A stretch of DNA of 64,000 bases from SAR116 cluster alpha proteobacterium HIMB100 (lineage in GTDB: Bacteria > Pseudomonadota > Alphaproteobacteria > Puniceispirillales > Puniceispirillaceae), in NCBI GenBank assembly GCA_000238815.2, contig AFXB01000010.1:186001-250000 (forward strand). Direction: 5' to 3'. Within the stretch, counting starts at the first letter, position 1; each line of letters begins with the position of its first letter. The notes under the pieces were generated by a model. That model had not been told where the DNA came from and ran no database searches. It saw only the letters and a list, made by a program, of their open reading frames with translations. A program made the translations under genes and the position numbers. Shown one piece after another: positions 34,144-43,269 of the stretch.

Positions 34144-37035
34144 TTACGCCAGCTCAATGTTACACAGAGAGCATTTTGTTTCCTGCATCTGTGTGACTGA
34201 GTCATAGCCATATGTCATCGCTGTGTTCGCAGCTTCCCCAAGCACGTAAGGGTCAGCCCCTTCCGGATACTTGGACCGTAAGTCTTTGCCTTCCATATGT
34301 CCGCCAAAGTGGAATGGCAGGAACGCCACACCGGCAGCAACACGTTCAGTGACCATAGCCATCACCTTAATCCGTGCACCTTCTGGTGTGTTGACCCAGA
34401 CCATATCCCCGTTCCGAATCCGCTTTGAATTGGCATCGCGCGGGTTCAGTTCAACGAACATGTCCTGCTGAAGTTCAGCCAGCCAAGGGTTAGACCGGGT
34501 TTCATCACCACCACCTTCATATTCAACAAGGCGGCCAGAGGTGAGGATAATCGGATAATCCTTGGAATGGTCGACATCCTGGATGGACTTATACAATGTC
34601 GGCAGACGATAGGCCTTGCGGTCACTGTAGGTCGGATAGTCTTCAACCAGATCGCGGCGGCTGGTGTATAGCGGCTCACGATGCAGCGGGATTGGATCCG
34701 GGAAAGTCCAGACTTTCACCCGTGCCTTGGCGTTCCCGAACGGTGCACAACCATGCTTGATCGCTACCCGCTGGATACCCCCTGACAGGTCGGTCTTCCA
34801 GTTTGTCTTATCACCTGCAACGGCGTCGATTGCTGATTTTTCATCAGCAGACAGATCACCGTCCCAGCCCAGCTTTTTCAGCATGGCCATGTTAAATTCA
34901 GGATAGCCATCCTTGATTTCTGAGCCGACAGGATATGACCCTTCAGCCAGCAGATTGTTGCCTTCATGCTCCACACCAAAACGGGCACGGAAGCACAAGC
35001 CACCTTCTGCAACAGGCTTTGAGGTATCATACAGCAATGGTGTGCCAGGATGGCCCATCTCTGCTGTGCCCCAACATGGCCAAGGCAGACCATAATAGTC
35101 ACCATCAGCAGGTCCGCCAATCGCCTGAAGTGTTGTGCGATCAAAGGTATGCTGATTTTCCATGTGCAGCTTCAGCCGCTCTGGAGACTGGCCAGTATAG
35201 CCGATTGTCCACATCCCGCTGTTGAATTCACGTGTGACATCTTCGATTAATGGCTCATCACCATTTACAGAGATGTTCCGGAACATCCGATCAGCAAAGC
35301 CCAGCTTTTTCGCGAACTTATAGATGATGGTATGATCAGGCAGTGAATCGAAAGATGGATCGATAACCTTTTCACGCCACTGCAGAGAGCGGTTTGACGC
35401 GGTCACTGAACCATATGTTTCGAACTGGGTTGTGGCCGGCAACAGATAAACACCATCTGTCCGGTCAGACAGAACCGCAGATACAGTTGGATAAGGGTCA
35501 ATTACGACCATCAGATCCAGCTTTTCCATGGCTGTCTTCATTTCCTTCATACGAGTCTGAGAGTTCGGAGCATGACCCCAGAACACCATTGCCCGCACGT
35601 TATCTGGCTGATCGATATTGTCCTTATCTTCAAGAACACCATCAATCCAGCGTGATACAGGAATACCTTTGAGGTTCATCAGGCTCTTTTCTTTGCCGTC
35701 TGCCCCTTTGATAGAGTCAAACCGGCCCTTCAGCCATTCATAATCCTCGTTCCAGACACGTGACCAATGCTTCCACGCGCCCGCTGACAGGCCATAATAG
35801 CCAGGCAGTGAATGCGAGAGAACACAGAAGTCTGTTGCGCCCTGCACATTATCATGGCCGCGGAAAATATTGGCCCCGCCACCGGCAGTACCCATATTGC
35901 CCAAAGCCAGCTGCAGCGCACAATATGCACGGGTGTTGTTATTCCCGTTTGTGTGCTGTGTGCCGCCCATACACCAAATAAAGGTGCCCGGACGATTATT
36001 GGCCATGGTCTGGGCCACACGCTTCAGCTGTGAACCTGGAACACCGGTGACCCGTTCGGTCTCTTCTGGTGTCCATTTCTTGACCTCTTCCAACACATCT
36101 TCCATGCCGTAGACACGCTGACGGATGAATTCCTTGTCTTCCCAGCCATTTTCAAAAATATGCCACATAATGCCCCAGATCAGGCCCACATCTGTGCCTG
36201 GGCGGAACCGAACATATTCATCAGCATGAGCTGCAGTCCGTGTAAAGCGCGGGTCACACACAATCAGAGGCGCGTTATTCTGTTCTTTCGCCTTCATCAG
36301 GTGCATCAGTGACACTGGATGCGCTTCAGCAGGGTTACCCCCGATAACGAAAATCGCACGTGAATTGTGGATATCGTTATAGGAATTGGTCATCGCGCCA
36401 TAGCCCCAGGTGTTTGCCACACCCGCAACTGTGGTCGAGTGACAAATCCGGGCCTGGTGGTCACCGTTATTTGACCCCCAATAGGCATACAGCTTTCTGA
36501 ACAGATAAGCCTGTTCATTATTATGCTTTGCTGATCCCAGCCAATAGACTGAATCCGGGCCTGACTTGCCACGGATATCCAGCATCTTGTCGCCGATTTC
36601 GTTAATGGCATCATCCCAGCTCATCCGGGTCCATTTTCCGCCAACTAGCTTCATTGGGTACTTCAGACGGCGCTCACCACTGGCTGTTTCCCGCACAGAT
36701 GCGCCCTTTGCACAATGCGCACCGAGGTTAATCGGGCTATCCCAGCCTGGCTCCTGGCCAGTCCAGACACCGTTCTGAACTTCGGCCATAACCGTACAGC
36801 CGACAGAACAATGTGTACATACAGTCTTTTTGATCTCTGCTGCACCACCTGCAACCGCTGCCTGGGCCGGCTTTACATTCGCGCCGACAAGTGCAGAAGC
36901 TGCGGCAATACCGCCAATGGCAAGACCTGAGCCGCGCAGAAACGCACGACGATCAACAACCTTCTCGGCTGCCTTGCCAATGAAAGATGATGCGAGGGGG
37001 CCATTCGCAACCCCTGACGTCTTCTTCCTGAGCAT
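34144..37035 (-). CDS. fdhA: Formate dehydrogenase catalytic subunit, Cys form, Tat-exported
   Basis: A 963-residue W/Mo-bis-MGD enzyme oxidising formate to CO2 in the periplasm. A twin-arginine signal lies at residues 29-50 (DRRAFLRGSG). The [4Fe-4S] site is Cys73, Cys76, Cys80 and Cys108 (CTHCSVGC...GAHCAKG). The active-site residue is Cys198 followed by His199 (ARICHS), where the E. coli enzyme has selenocysteine; the frame has no internal TGA. The C-terminal domain carries the pterin-binding MVWVNTPEGARIKVMA region. Gene order upstream (torD, small Tat protein) supports assembly before export. Confidence 0.96.
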   Translation of the reverse strand: MLRKKTSGVANGPLASSFIGKAAEKVVDRRAFLRGSGLAIGGIAAASALVGANVKPAQAAVAGGAAEIKKTVCTHCSVGCTVMAEVQNGVWTGQEPGWDSPINLGAHCAKGASVRETASGERRLKYPMKLVGGKWTRMSWDDAINEIGDKMLDIRGKSGPDSVYWLGSAKHNNEQAYLFRKLYAYWGSNNGDHQARICHSTTVAGVANTWGYGAMTNSYNDIHNSRAIFVIGGNPAEAHPVSLMHLMKAKEQNNAPLIVCDPRFTRTAAHADEYVRFRPGTDVGLIWGIMWHIFENGWEDKEFIRQRVYGMEDVLEEVKKWTPEETERVTGVPGSQLKRVAQTMANNRPGTFIWCMGGTQHTNGNNNTRAYCALQLALGNMGTAGGGANIFRGHDNVQGATDFCVLSHSLPGYYGLSAGAWKHWSRVWNEDYEWLKGRFDSIKGADGKEKSLMNLKGIPVSRWIDGVLEDKDNIDQPDNVRAMVFWGHAPNSQTRMKEMKTAMEKLDLMVVIDPYPTVSAVLSDRTDGVYLLPATTQFETYGSVTASNRSLQWREKVIDPSFDSLPDHTIIYKFAKKLGFADRMFRNISVNGDEPLIEDVTREFNSGMWTIGYTGQSPERLKLHMENQHTFDRTTLQAIGGPADGDYYGLPWPCWGTAEMGHPGTPLLYDTSKPVAEGGLCFRARFGVEHEGNNLLAEGSYPVGSEIKDGYPEFNMAMLKKLGWDGDLSADEKSAIDAVAGDKTNWKTDLSGGIQRVAIKHGCAPFGNAKARVKVWTFPDPIPLHREPLYTSRRDLVEDYPTYSDRKAYRLPTLYKSIQDVDHSKDYPIILTSGRLVEYEGGGDETRSNPWLAELQQDMFVELNPRDANSKRIRNGDMVWVNTPEGARIKVMAMVTERVAAGVAFLPFHFGGHMEGKDLRSKYPEGADPYVLGEAANTAMTYGYDSVTQMQETKCSLCNIELA

Positions 37036-37089
37036 GTCTTCCTCCTCAAACTTGGTTAAGACAAATTGAACCTGTTTATCGAGCCCCGC

Positions 37090-37284
37090 TTAGAAGCGCG
37101 CAGTCTCGTAAAAGGTCTTTACATGGTCTGTTTCCCGGTACCCTGACCCAGAAACAGGCTTTGCGTCTTCGGCTGCTGCCGACCCTGCTGCCATGACAGT
37201 CCCTGCCGCCGCTGCCCCAAGAGCAGACAGCTTCAGGAAATCACGACGACCAGTTTGGCCAACATCCTGCTTTTTTGTGTCCAT
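37090..37284 (-). CDS. Small Tat-signal protein of the formate dehydrogenase operon
   Basis: A 64-residue protein with a twin-arginine signal (GRRDFLKLSALGAAAAG, Arg13-Arg14) and a mature part of about 25 residues ending FYETARF. This matches the formate dehydrogenase region Tat target family (TIGR02811). GGAGG lies at good spacing before the ATG at 37284, so the long upstream extension to 37434 is rejected. Probably a small subunit or assembly partner; mechanism unknown. Confidence 0.85.
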   Translation of the reverse strand: MDTKKQDVGQTGRRDFLKLSALGAAAAGTVMAAGSAAAEDAKPVSGSGYRETDHVKTFYETARF

Positions 37285-37357
37285 TGTTTTTCCTCCAACA
37301 ATGACGCCCTGCACCTCCGGAGCCGGATAAACAGGGCCATTTGCCCAGGGCCAATCG

Positions 37358-37984
37358 CTACCCGGACAGCTCCATATCAAAAGACTTGCTTTCGATATCC
37401 ATGAACGCCTTGCCGATAGACCCGACAGGCGCAAAAAAGACAGCGTTTTTCGCTGATTCCAAATCTGAGAAAAATAATCCCGCCCATGGCGCGATGTGCT
37501 TTTTGAAAAATGACGCTTGCTCAGCCAAAGTGAACGGGCGGCCGAAATGCCCCCGGACCAGGCCGGCCATCATGTCACATAAGCTGGCGATGTGATCTTC
37601 AGGGTCTTTCACACCATCTGCCCGCACAATGCCGATTGCAGCCATATCCTGGCGCAAATTGGCGAGCGGCTTTTCATTTAAAAATCCGGTGAGATAGTAA
37701 GAGCAATAGGGCAACAGCTCACCGCGCCCAACACCAATGAACAAATCAACATATTCTGAGCGGATATTGACAGCATCCATCTGGCGGGCGAGATGCGCCA
37801 AAGTGGCGGAGGCCTGACCGATAGGGCTGTCATCGCCAGACAAGCCCGTCACCTGAGCCAGCACATCGTCTGACGGCTCAACGCGCAACAAAGTTGCTAA
37901 AAACTCATAAAGCTGGGCACGCAACACATCTTCTTCGCTTATGCCGGTTGTGCTTTCTGTGTTTGTTGCTGTATCTGCCAACAT
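37358..37984 (-). CDS. TorD-family Tat proofreading chaperone
   Basis: A 208-residue helical cytosolic protein of the TorD/DmsD/NarJ family. The core holds YEFLATLLR near the N-terminus, and EYVDLFIGVGRGELLPYCSYYLTGFLNEKPLA, the family's most conserved part, followed by EDHIASLCDMMAGLV. It would bind the FdhA signal until cofactor is inserted. First gene of the structural operon; a 136-bp gap separates it from the DUF3306 gene upstream. Confidence 0.9.
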   Translation of the reverse strand: MLADTATNTESTTGISEEDVLRAQLYEFLATLLRVEPSDDVLAQVTGLSGDDSPIGQASATLAHLARQMDAVNIRSEYVDLFIGVGRGELLPYCSYYLTGFLNEKPLANLRQDMAAIGIVRADGVKDPEDHIASLCDMMAGLVRGHFGRPFTLAEQASFFKKHIAPWAGLFFSDLESAKNAVFFAPVGSIGKAFMDIESKSFDMELSG

Positions 37985-38120
37985 AAATTCTCCCCGATTC
38001 TCAGCTTAAACCCAGTTTCACCGCTTTGCCTAGCGCTGACAGCCCCATTTCTTCCACCACATGGAAAAAATGCCGATTTATTGGGCCAGGGTTAGCATAA
38101 TATTTCGTTTTACCTGATGT

Positions 38121-38930
38121 TCAGGCGCTATTTTTCGTAAACACCATCCGTTTTGGGCGAATCAGCGGCAGATTCGTCGGCGGACTGGTCGTTTCAGGCT
38201 CAAGCAGCGTGTCAGCGCTATCCGGCTGGGCAAGTCCAGAGGCAGGCAGCACATCAGGCTTGTCTGGCTGAGGGTGTGATTCAGCCTGTTCTGCTGTTCT
38301 GTCGGCACCAGATGGTGTGTCAGCTGAATCTGTTTGCGGGGCTGATTCGCCCTGATCTGTGCCAGCAGCCTCTTGCACAGGGCTGTCTTCATCAGACAAA
38401 TCCTGTTCTGGGCTGTCTTCCGGCCCCTTTTCTGGCGATTCTTCTGGCCGTTCATCTGACAGTTCTTCTGGCAGCTGTTCTGCCATCTCTGCCGCCTTGG
38501 CTTGTTCCTCTTCGGCCAGCAGCTTATCCATATAGCCTTTGCCAACTTTATAAGCGGTTTGCATATTTGGTATCACGGTGGCGGCATCGGTGAAATCCTC
38601 ACCATATTCGACCATTTCGTCAGCAAATCGGAACAGCGGGTTCAGCCGCCAGATTCGCCGCATAGCCATCTGACGCAGGCGGTCAGGCACATGGCCGTCA
38701 AAAAAGCCATCCAGCTGTTCTTCTTCGGTACATTCTTCTGGATCAGGCAGCTCATAGCAGGCACGCAACTCTTCATCTGACAGCGCGGCTTCTTCCTCTG
38801 TCTCTTCAGCGACAGCAGCAATGCTGTCCTCTGGCTGTGCGGCAGCCTCTGGTTCATTCTGGCCAGACTGGCTAGCGGCTTTCCGCTTCGCCCAACGGCT
38901 GAGGAACGGTTTTGGATCTGTTTCGCTCAT
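38121..38930 (-). CDS. DUF3306 protein, formate dehydrogenase accessory
   Basis: A 269-residue acidic soluble protein. The DUF3306 signature is at the start (PFLSRWAKRKAAS) and in the middle (RLRQMAMRRIWRLNPLFRFADEMVEYGEDF). The C-terminal half is a low-complexity Glu/Pro/Ser/Asp tail with imperfect repeats of the type EESPEKGPEDSPEQ. The ATG at 38930 replaces a longer frame to 39014 that overlaps the DUF3305 gene. In alphaproteobacteria DUF3305 and DUF3306 genes sit beside formate dehydrogenase; their function is not established. Confidence 0.85.
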   Translation of the reverse strand: MSETDPKPFLSRWAKRKAASQSGQNEPEAAAQPEDSIAAVAEETEEEAALSDEELRACYELPDPEECTEEEQLDGFFDGHVPDRLRQMAMRRIWRLNPLFRFADEMVEYGEDFTDAATVIPNMQTAYKVGKGYMDKLLAEEEQAKAAEMAEQLPEELSDERPEESPEKGPEDSPEQDLSDEDSPVQEAAGTDQGESAPQTDSADTPSGADRTAEQAESHPQPDKPDVLPASGLAQPDSADTLLEPETTSPPTNLPLIRPKRMVFTKNSA

Positions 38931-38955
38931 CTTCACTGCTATCCGGCTGTTGGGG

Positions 38956-39555
38956 TTAGTGGGGACGCTGGCGGGCCAAACGTCTGTCACCGCCGCGCTG
39001 GGTATCAGCATCAATGCGGGCTTTATCGCGCTTGCGCTTCACAAAGACTTCCGGTGTGAAATGCTGTTCAACAAAAGCTTCGACAAACTGGGCAATCGGC
39101 CCCTGAAGCGGCAGTTTTTCGATCTGATCCTCGCCACAATCTTCATAATCCTGGATATTATAAGGTGAGAGGCTGACATCAAACAGGCGCACATCTGCGC
39201 TGTCTTCAGCTGCCTCATCTTCATCGTCATCAACATCATCAGACTGGCGCAGGACAACATAAATCGCCGGATCAGATGATTGCAGATTTTCGGCATAAGC
39301 CTCAGCTTCGGCATGGTGCAAATCAATGCGGATATCCGCCATATATAAATCCAGATCACTGCCTGAGGCATGCAGAGGGCGCAAGGCAATATCACCTGAA
39401 GGTAAGACGCCCAGCCCCGCGCTGAGGTCAAGAGGGATCAGATCATGGACTGCCCATCTATGGCTGATCCATGGATTATCAACAGGCTGGCGTTCAATGA
39501 TCACCCGCACACCATATAAAACGTGACGTGTTGACGCGGTTATCTGATCTGTCAT
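38956..39555 (-). CDS. DUF3305 protein, formate dehydrogenase accessory
   Basis: A 199-residue protein with the DUF3305 opening (GVRVIIERQPVDNPWISHRWAV) and a beta-rich core (DLYMADIRIDLHHAEAEAYAENL), an acidic stretch DDVDDDEDEAAEDSAD, and a basic tail rich in Lys/Arg. No membrane segment. It is 25 bases upstream of the DUF3306 gene, and the pair is divergent from the polyferredoxin gene. Role in formate dehydrogenase production is inferred from location only. Confidence 0.87.
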   Translation of the reverse strand: MTDQITASTRHVLYGVRVIIERQPVDNPWISHRWAVHDLIPLDLSAGLGVLPSGDIALRPLHASGSDLDLYMADIRIDLHHAEAEAYAENLQSSDPAIYVVLRQSDDVDDDEDEAAEDSADVRLFDVSLSPYNIQDYEDCGEDQIEKLPLQGPIAQFVEAFVEQHFTPEVFVKRKRDKARIDADTQRGGDRRLARQRPH

Positions 39556-39742
39556 TTCATCCTCTTCCCCACAGGCCCCTTCTGCACAGATTGGCGCGGC
39601 CTTGTATTTTTTTCCAGCTTTTGTACAGGTCTTTTTTACCCATACTCACATTATGGAAAACAGCGTTGGGCAAACCGAAACTGTGATGCATCATACACCC
39701 CTTATCTTCAGCACAGCATGCGCCACTGCCCAGAGACAACAG

Positions 39743-41758
39743 ATGAAAATTTCACAGACCAAAATCATGTTATGTAATTGCGGCAAAACCATGCCGCTTG
39801 ATGGGACAGCTATTGCTGCAGGATGCGGGATATCCGCAGAGGCTGATCAGACGCCGGTGGCTAGCAGCCTTTGCCGGGCCCAGCAGGAAAGGCTGGCAGA
39901 CGCACTGCAGGGACTGGCCGCAGATGAACAGCTGCTGGTGGCCTGTACACAAGAGACAAAAACGTTTGAAAATATCGCCGATGAGCTGGGCAAACCCGCC
40001 CCGCAGACCGTGAATATCCGCGAGATGGCGGGCTGGTCTGATGCTGCAAAATTAGCCACGCCCAAAATCGCTGCATTACTGCGCGCAGCAACGGACCTGG
40101 TGACAGCAGCGCGTTCCATGGCGCTGACCTCGCATGGGCGATGTTTGATCTATGGCGGGGGTGAGGCTGGCCTGGAGCTGGGCAAGGCTCTGTCTGAACA
40201 GCTGGGTGTGACAGTGATGCTGGATAAGGGGGCTGATGGGCTGAATGCAGGCGGATTTTCCGGGCAGTTAATACAAGGCCGGATCACAAAGGCCAGCGGC
40301 CATTTCACCGCCTTCAGCCTGACCATTGACGGCTTTGCCGAAGCTGAGCCATGGGGCCGTTCAACATGCGTGTTTGGCCCCGCAACAGACGGGGTAGAGA
40401 CAACATGCGACATCCTGATTGACCTGAGCGGCAGCACGCCTTTATTCACCGGAGCAGATAAACGTGATGGCTATTTGCGGTGTGCAGCAGATGACAGCGC
40501 AGGCTTATTGCGGATTCAGCAACAGGCCGCCGAAATGATCGGTGAGTTTGAAAAACCGATTTATGTGGATTTTGATGAGAATTTATGTGCCCATTCCCGC
40601 AACAGCCTGGTGGGGTGCAGCCGCTGTCTGGATGTGTGTCCGGCAGGAGCGATCACAGTTGCCGGCGACCATGTTGCGATCGATTCCGCAATTTGTGGCG
40701 GCTGCGGCATGTGCGGCGCTGTCTGTCCGTCAGGGGCAGCACAAACCGCCTTCCCCCCCCTTGATTCCAGCCTGCACAGCCTGGCAAACCTGCAGCGCTA
40801 TTATACCGAGGCCGGCGGCAAAGATGCGATGCTGCTGGTCCATGACGGGCAGTGGGGCAAAGAAATGATTGAAATGCTGGCCCGCTATGGCAAAGGCCTG
40901 CCAGAGACCGTGATCCCTTATGAGATGCATTCTGTGGGCCGGGTCGGGCATGATCTGCTGGCCGGGGCGGTCACGCTGGGCTTTGCCCGGGTATTTGTGC
41001 TGATGGATCCGCGCAAATCAGCAGAATATGCCAGCCTGCACCAGCAAACAGAACTGGCAGAAGCGTTGCTGGCTGGCGCTGGTGTCAATACAGATAACCG
41101 CTTTGTGCTGCTGGAAGACACAGATCCTGACGCGGTTGAACAGGCCCTGTGGGGCAAACAAAAGACGGCGCCTTATACACCCGCCCCGTATGTGCCGATG
41201 GGAAGCCCGCGGGCGGTGACACGTATGGGCCTGCGCGGCCTGGCGAAAGCCAATGATGCCGCAACAGACGTGATTGCGCTGCCCGCAGGTGCGCCTTATG
41301 GACGGGTTGAGGTGGATACAGATAATTGTACCATCTGCCTGTCTTGTGTCGGGGCCTGCCCGGCTGGCGCGCTGCAGGATAACCCGGACGCACCGCAATT
41401 ATTGTTCAGGGAAGATGCCTGTCTGCAATGCGGAATTTGTGTCGCCACCTGCCCTGAAAAGGTCATTCAGCTGGTGCCGCAATTCAACCTGTCTGACAAA
41501 GCGATGGCAACAGAGCTGATCATAGAAGATGAGCCGTTTCATTGTACCAGTTGCGGTAAACCGTTCGGGACCACGAAATCAATTGAAAATGTGATCGCGA
41601 AATTATCCGGCCACAGCATGTTTCAGGCCGAAGGCCGCACAGACATGCTGAAAATGTGTGAGGATTGCCGGGTTGAAGCTATGTTCGGCCAGACTGAAAA
41701 AATGGCAGATGTCGGCGAGCGGCCAAAGCCGCGCACCACAGATGATTATTTGAATTAG
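39743..41758 (+). CDS. Large 4Fe-4S polyferredoxin beside formate dehydrogenase
   Basis: 671 residues from the chosen start. N-terminal CNCGKTM, then an Ala/Gly-rich Rossmann-like region, a pair of [4Fe-4S] motifs (CSRCLDVCPAGA, CGGCGMCGAVCPSGA), a middle domain, a second pair (CTICLSCVGACPAGAL, CLQCGICVATCPEKV), and a C-terminal zinc-ribbon-like CTSCGKPFG with CEDCRVE. The frame begins at 39602, but the first 47 residues are atypical, and the ATG at 39743 leads straight into the Cys motif. Likely a cytosolic electron carrier or cofactor-assembly protein; exact reaction unknown. Confidence 0.85.
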   Translation: MKISQTKIMLCNCGKTMPLDGTAIAAGCGISAEADQTPVASSLCRAQQERLADALQGLAADEQLLVACTQETKTFENIADELGKPAPQTVNIREMAGWSDAAKLATPKIAALLRAATDLVTAARSMALTSHGRCLIYGGGEAGLELGKALSEQLGVTVMLDKGADGLNAGGFSGQLIQGRITKASGHFTAFSLTIDGFAEAEPWGRSTCVFGPATDGVETTCDILIDLSGSTPLFTGADKRDGYLRCAADDSAGLLRIQQQAAEMIGEFEKPIYVDFDENLCAHSRNSLVGCSRCLDVCPAGAITVAGDHVAIDSAICGGCGMCGAVCPSGAAQTAFPPLDSSLHSLANLQRYYTEAGGKDAMLLVHDGQWGKEMIEMLARYGKGLPETVIPYEMHSVGRVGHDLLAGAVTLGFARVFVLMDPRKSAEYASLHQQTELAEALLAGAGVNTDNRFVLLEDTDPDAVEQALWGKQKTAPYTPAPYVPMGSPRAVTRMGLRGLAKANDAATDVIALPAGAPYGRVEVDTDNCTICLSCVGACPAGALQDNPDAPQLLFREDACLQCGICVATCPEKVIQLVPQFNLSDKAMATELIIEDEPFHCTSCGKPFGTTKSIENVIAKLSGHSMFQAEGRTDMLKMCEDCRVEAMFGQTEKMADVGERPKPRTTDDYLN

Positions 41759-41777
41759 GCCCGGGCAGACGCGCAGC

Positions 41778-42785
41778 TTACGCGTCGCTGAGCGGCAGGT
41801 TGGCCAGCAGATTTTGTGGCTTGGCAGAAACGATACCCGCTGCATTCATCGCCAGACCCAGATAGACAGGCTGGCCGTTCATATCGGCTTTCAGCCCGCT
41901 ATCTATGCTGAGCTTGAACAGGCACAAGATTTCCCGCAGCCGGGGCTCAGTGACCGTCTTGCCCGCATATAAATCATTCAGGATACCGGTTGAATTGCTG
42001 TCCAGTCCGACATGCCAGCGCCAGTTATCATCTTCAATTTTGACCAGCGGAGTGATGGTCACTGACAAATCAAGGAAATGGGCGATCCATTTTTCCAGGA
42101 CCCGGGCCAGCGCATCCAGACCCGGCTGGGTAAAGGCAATATCAATTGAGGTGTCAAACCGGTCTGATCGTTCCCAATAGAGCTGTTTATTGTCAGAGGT
42201 AAGAATGTCTATCTGGACCTCTTCAGGACGGTCTGTCTGCTGCAGGCTGCGCTGATGGTCTGCCTGAAGCTGGACAACAGACTGATCAGCGATCATGATG
42301 CGGCCATCGTCAGTGGTGACAGATTGGCTGCGGAACAAGAGTTCTGCTGCGCGCACCTGCATCGGATCGCTTTCATCGTTCAGAATGTCCCGCAGAATAA
42401 TCTGTGCCAGCTGATCGATGAACAGGGGCGGAAAAGAAATTGTACTGCCCTTTGCAACCGCCATATAGGCCTGCTGCAGCGTGTCATGCTGAGCGATAAA
42501 TCGACGAAACGCCAGCACAGCACGGTAATTATGGGCAATATCAGGGTCTGACAGCGCGGCCAAATCTTCATCTGTCACAGCAGCAAAGGGATCAGCTGTC
42601 AGCCGTTCATGCAAAGCTATTTCCGCAGGACAGGATTCGTCAACCAAGGCCAGCTCAGGACGATGAAAATAAGCCAGCATAAAATCAGCAGATGGCAACA
42701 GGCCGCCTGACGCATTGCGGTCGCACAGATGCCAGCCTGAGGTCAGCCAAAAATCAGGCCGGTTCGCCGGAGGGGTGCTGTTCAT
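41778..42785 (-). CDS. DUF6352-like protein, function unknown
   Basis: About 335 residues, soluble. The opening RPDFWLTSGWHLCDRNASGG, then LLPSADFMLAYFHRPEL, and the C-terminal WRWHVGLDSNSTGILNDLY agree with what I recall as DUF6352; that assignment is from memory. The ATG at 42785 has GAGG about 9 bases upstream and lies inside the 3' end of the upstream gene, as expected for coupled genes. It is the last of five coupled genes near formate dehydrogenase. Confidence 0.7.
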   Translation of the reverse strand: MNSTPPANRPDFWLTSGWHLCDRNASGGLLPSADFMLAYFHRPELALVDESCPAEIALHERLTADPFAAVTDEDLAALSDPDIAHNYRAVLAFRRFIAQHDTLQQAYMAVAKGSTISFPPLFIDQLAQIILRDILNDESDPMQVRAAELLFRSQSVTTDDGRIMIADQSVVQLQADHQRSLQQTDRPEEVQIDILTSDNKQLYWERSDRFDTSIDIAFTQPGLDALARVLEKWIAHFLDLSVTITPLVKIEDDNWRWHVGLDSNSTGILNDLYAGKTVTEPRLREILCLFKLSIDSGLKADMNGQPVYLGLAMNAAGIVSAKPQNLLANLPLSDA

Positions 42786-43269
42786 CTTCTTCATCCTCTT
42801 CAACAATTTGCCAAATCTGTTGTTCAGCACAAGACTCCGCCTTGGCAAGTGCGCGGAACTGTTCTTTGATGCCGGTATCTGTCAGGCTGCGCTGCAGACT
42901 AAGCAATGTGCCGGTTTTATGTTCAGCACAGATCTCTGACATAAAGGTAATTTCATCATCAGCCGCATGGCCAGCAGCGGTTTCATCAGGGGCCCCATAA
43001 ACCGTGATAAAATGGTCAATAAGGGCTGCACGCAGCTGGCTGATATCCTCATCACTGGCCCTGGCCACAGAGACCAATGTGGAATAGCCAAATGAGGGCA
43101 CAGCCAGAAAGCCATTGGCAAAGGCCTGCTTTACCTTGCCGGTAATCTGGTCATCGCGCAGATGCGCAAAAGAAAAACTGCCAGACAGAGCCCATTGGCC
43201 CTCTTCTGCTGCTGTCTCAAAGACATGCTCATCAGACGCATCAAACCGGATGGTGCGGGCCAGCTTCAT
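42754..43269 (-). CDS. DUF6505-like protein, function unknown
   Basis: A 171-residue soluble protein that starts MKLARTIRFDASDEHVF and contains a predicted beta-rich core (GSFSFAHL, AVPSFGYSTLVSVA) and an acidic C-terminus (VEEDEEDEQ). It resembles what I recall as DUF6505. Its start overlaps the stop of the ligase-like gene by one base (TGATG), and its end overlaps the next gene, so translation is coupled on both sides. Confidence 0.68.
   Translation of the reverse strand: MKLARTIRFDASDEHVFETAAEEGQWALSGSFSFAHLRDDQITGKVKQAFANGFLAVPSFGYSTLVSVARASDEDISQLRAALIDHFITVYGAPDETAAGHAADDEITFMSEICAEHKTGTLLSLQRSLTDTGIKEQFRALAKAESCAEQQIWQIVEEDEEDEQHPSGEPA

Noticed and set aside
34144-37035. Selenocysteine formate dehydrogenase
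   Set aside because: The active-site codon encodes Cys (ARICHS), not TGA.
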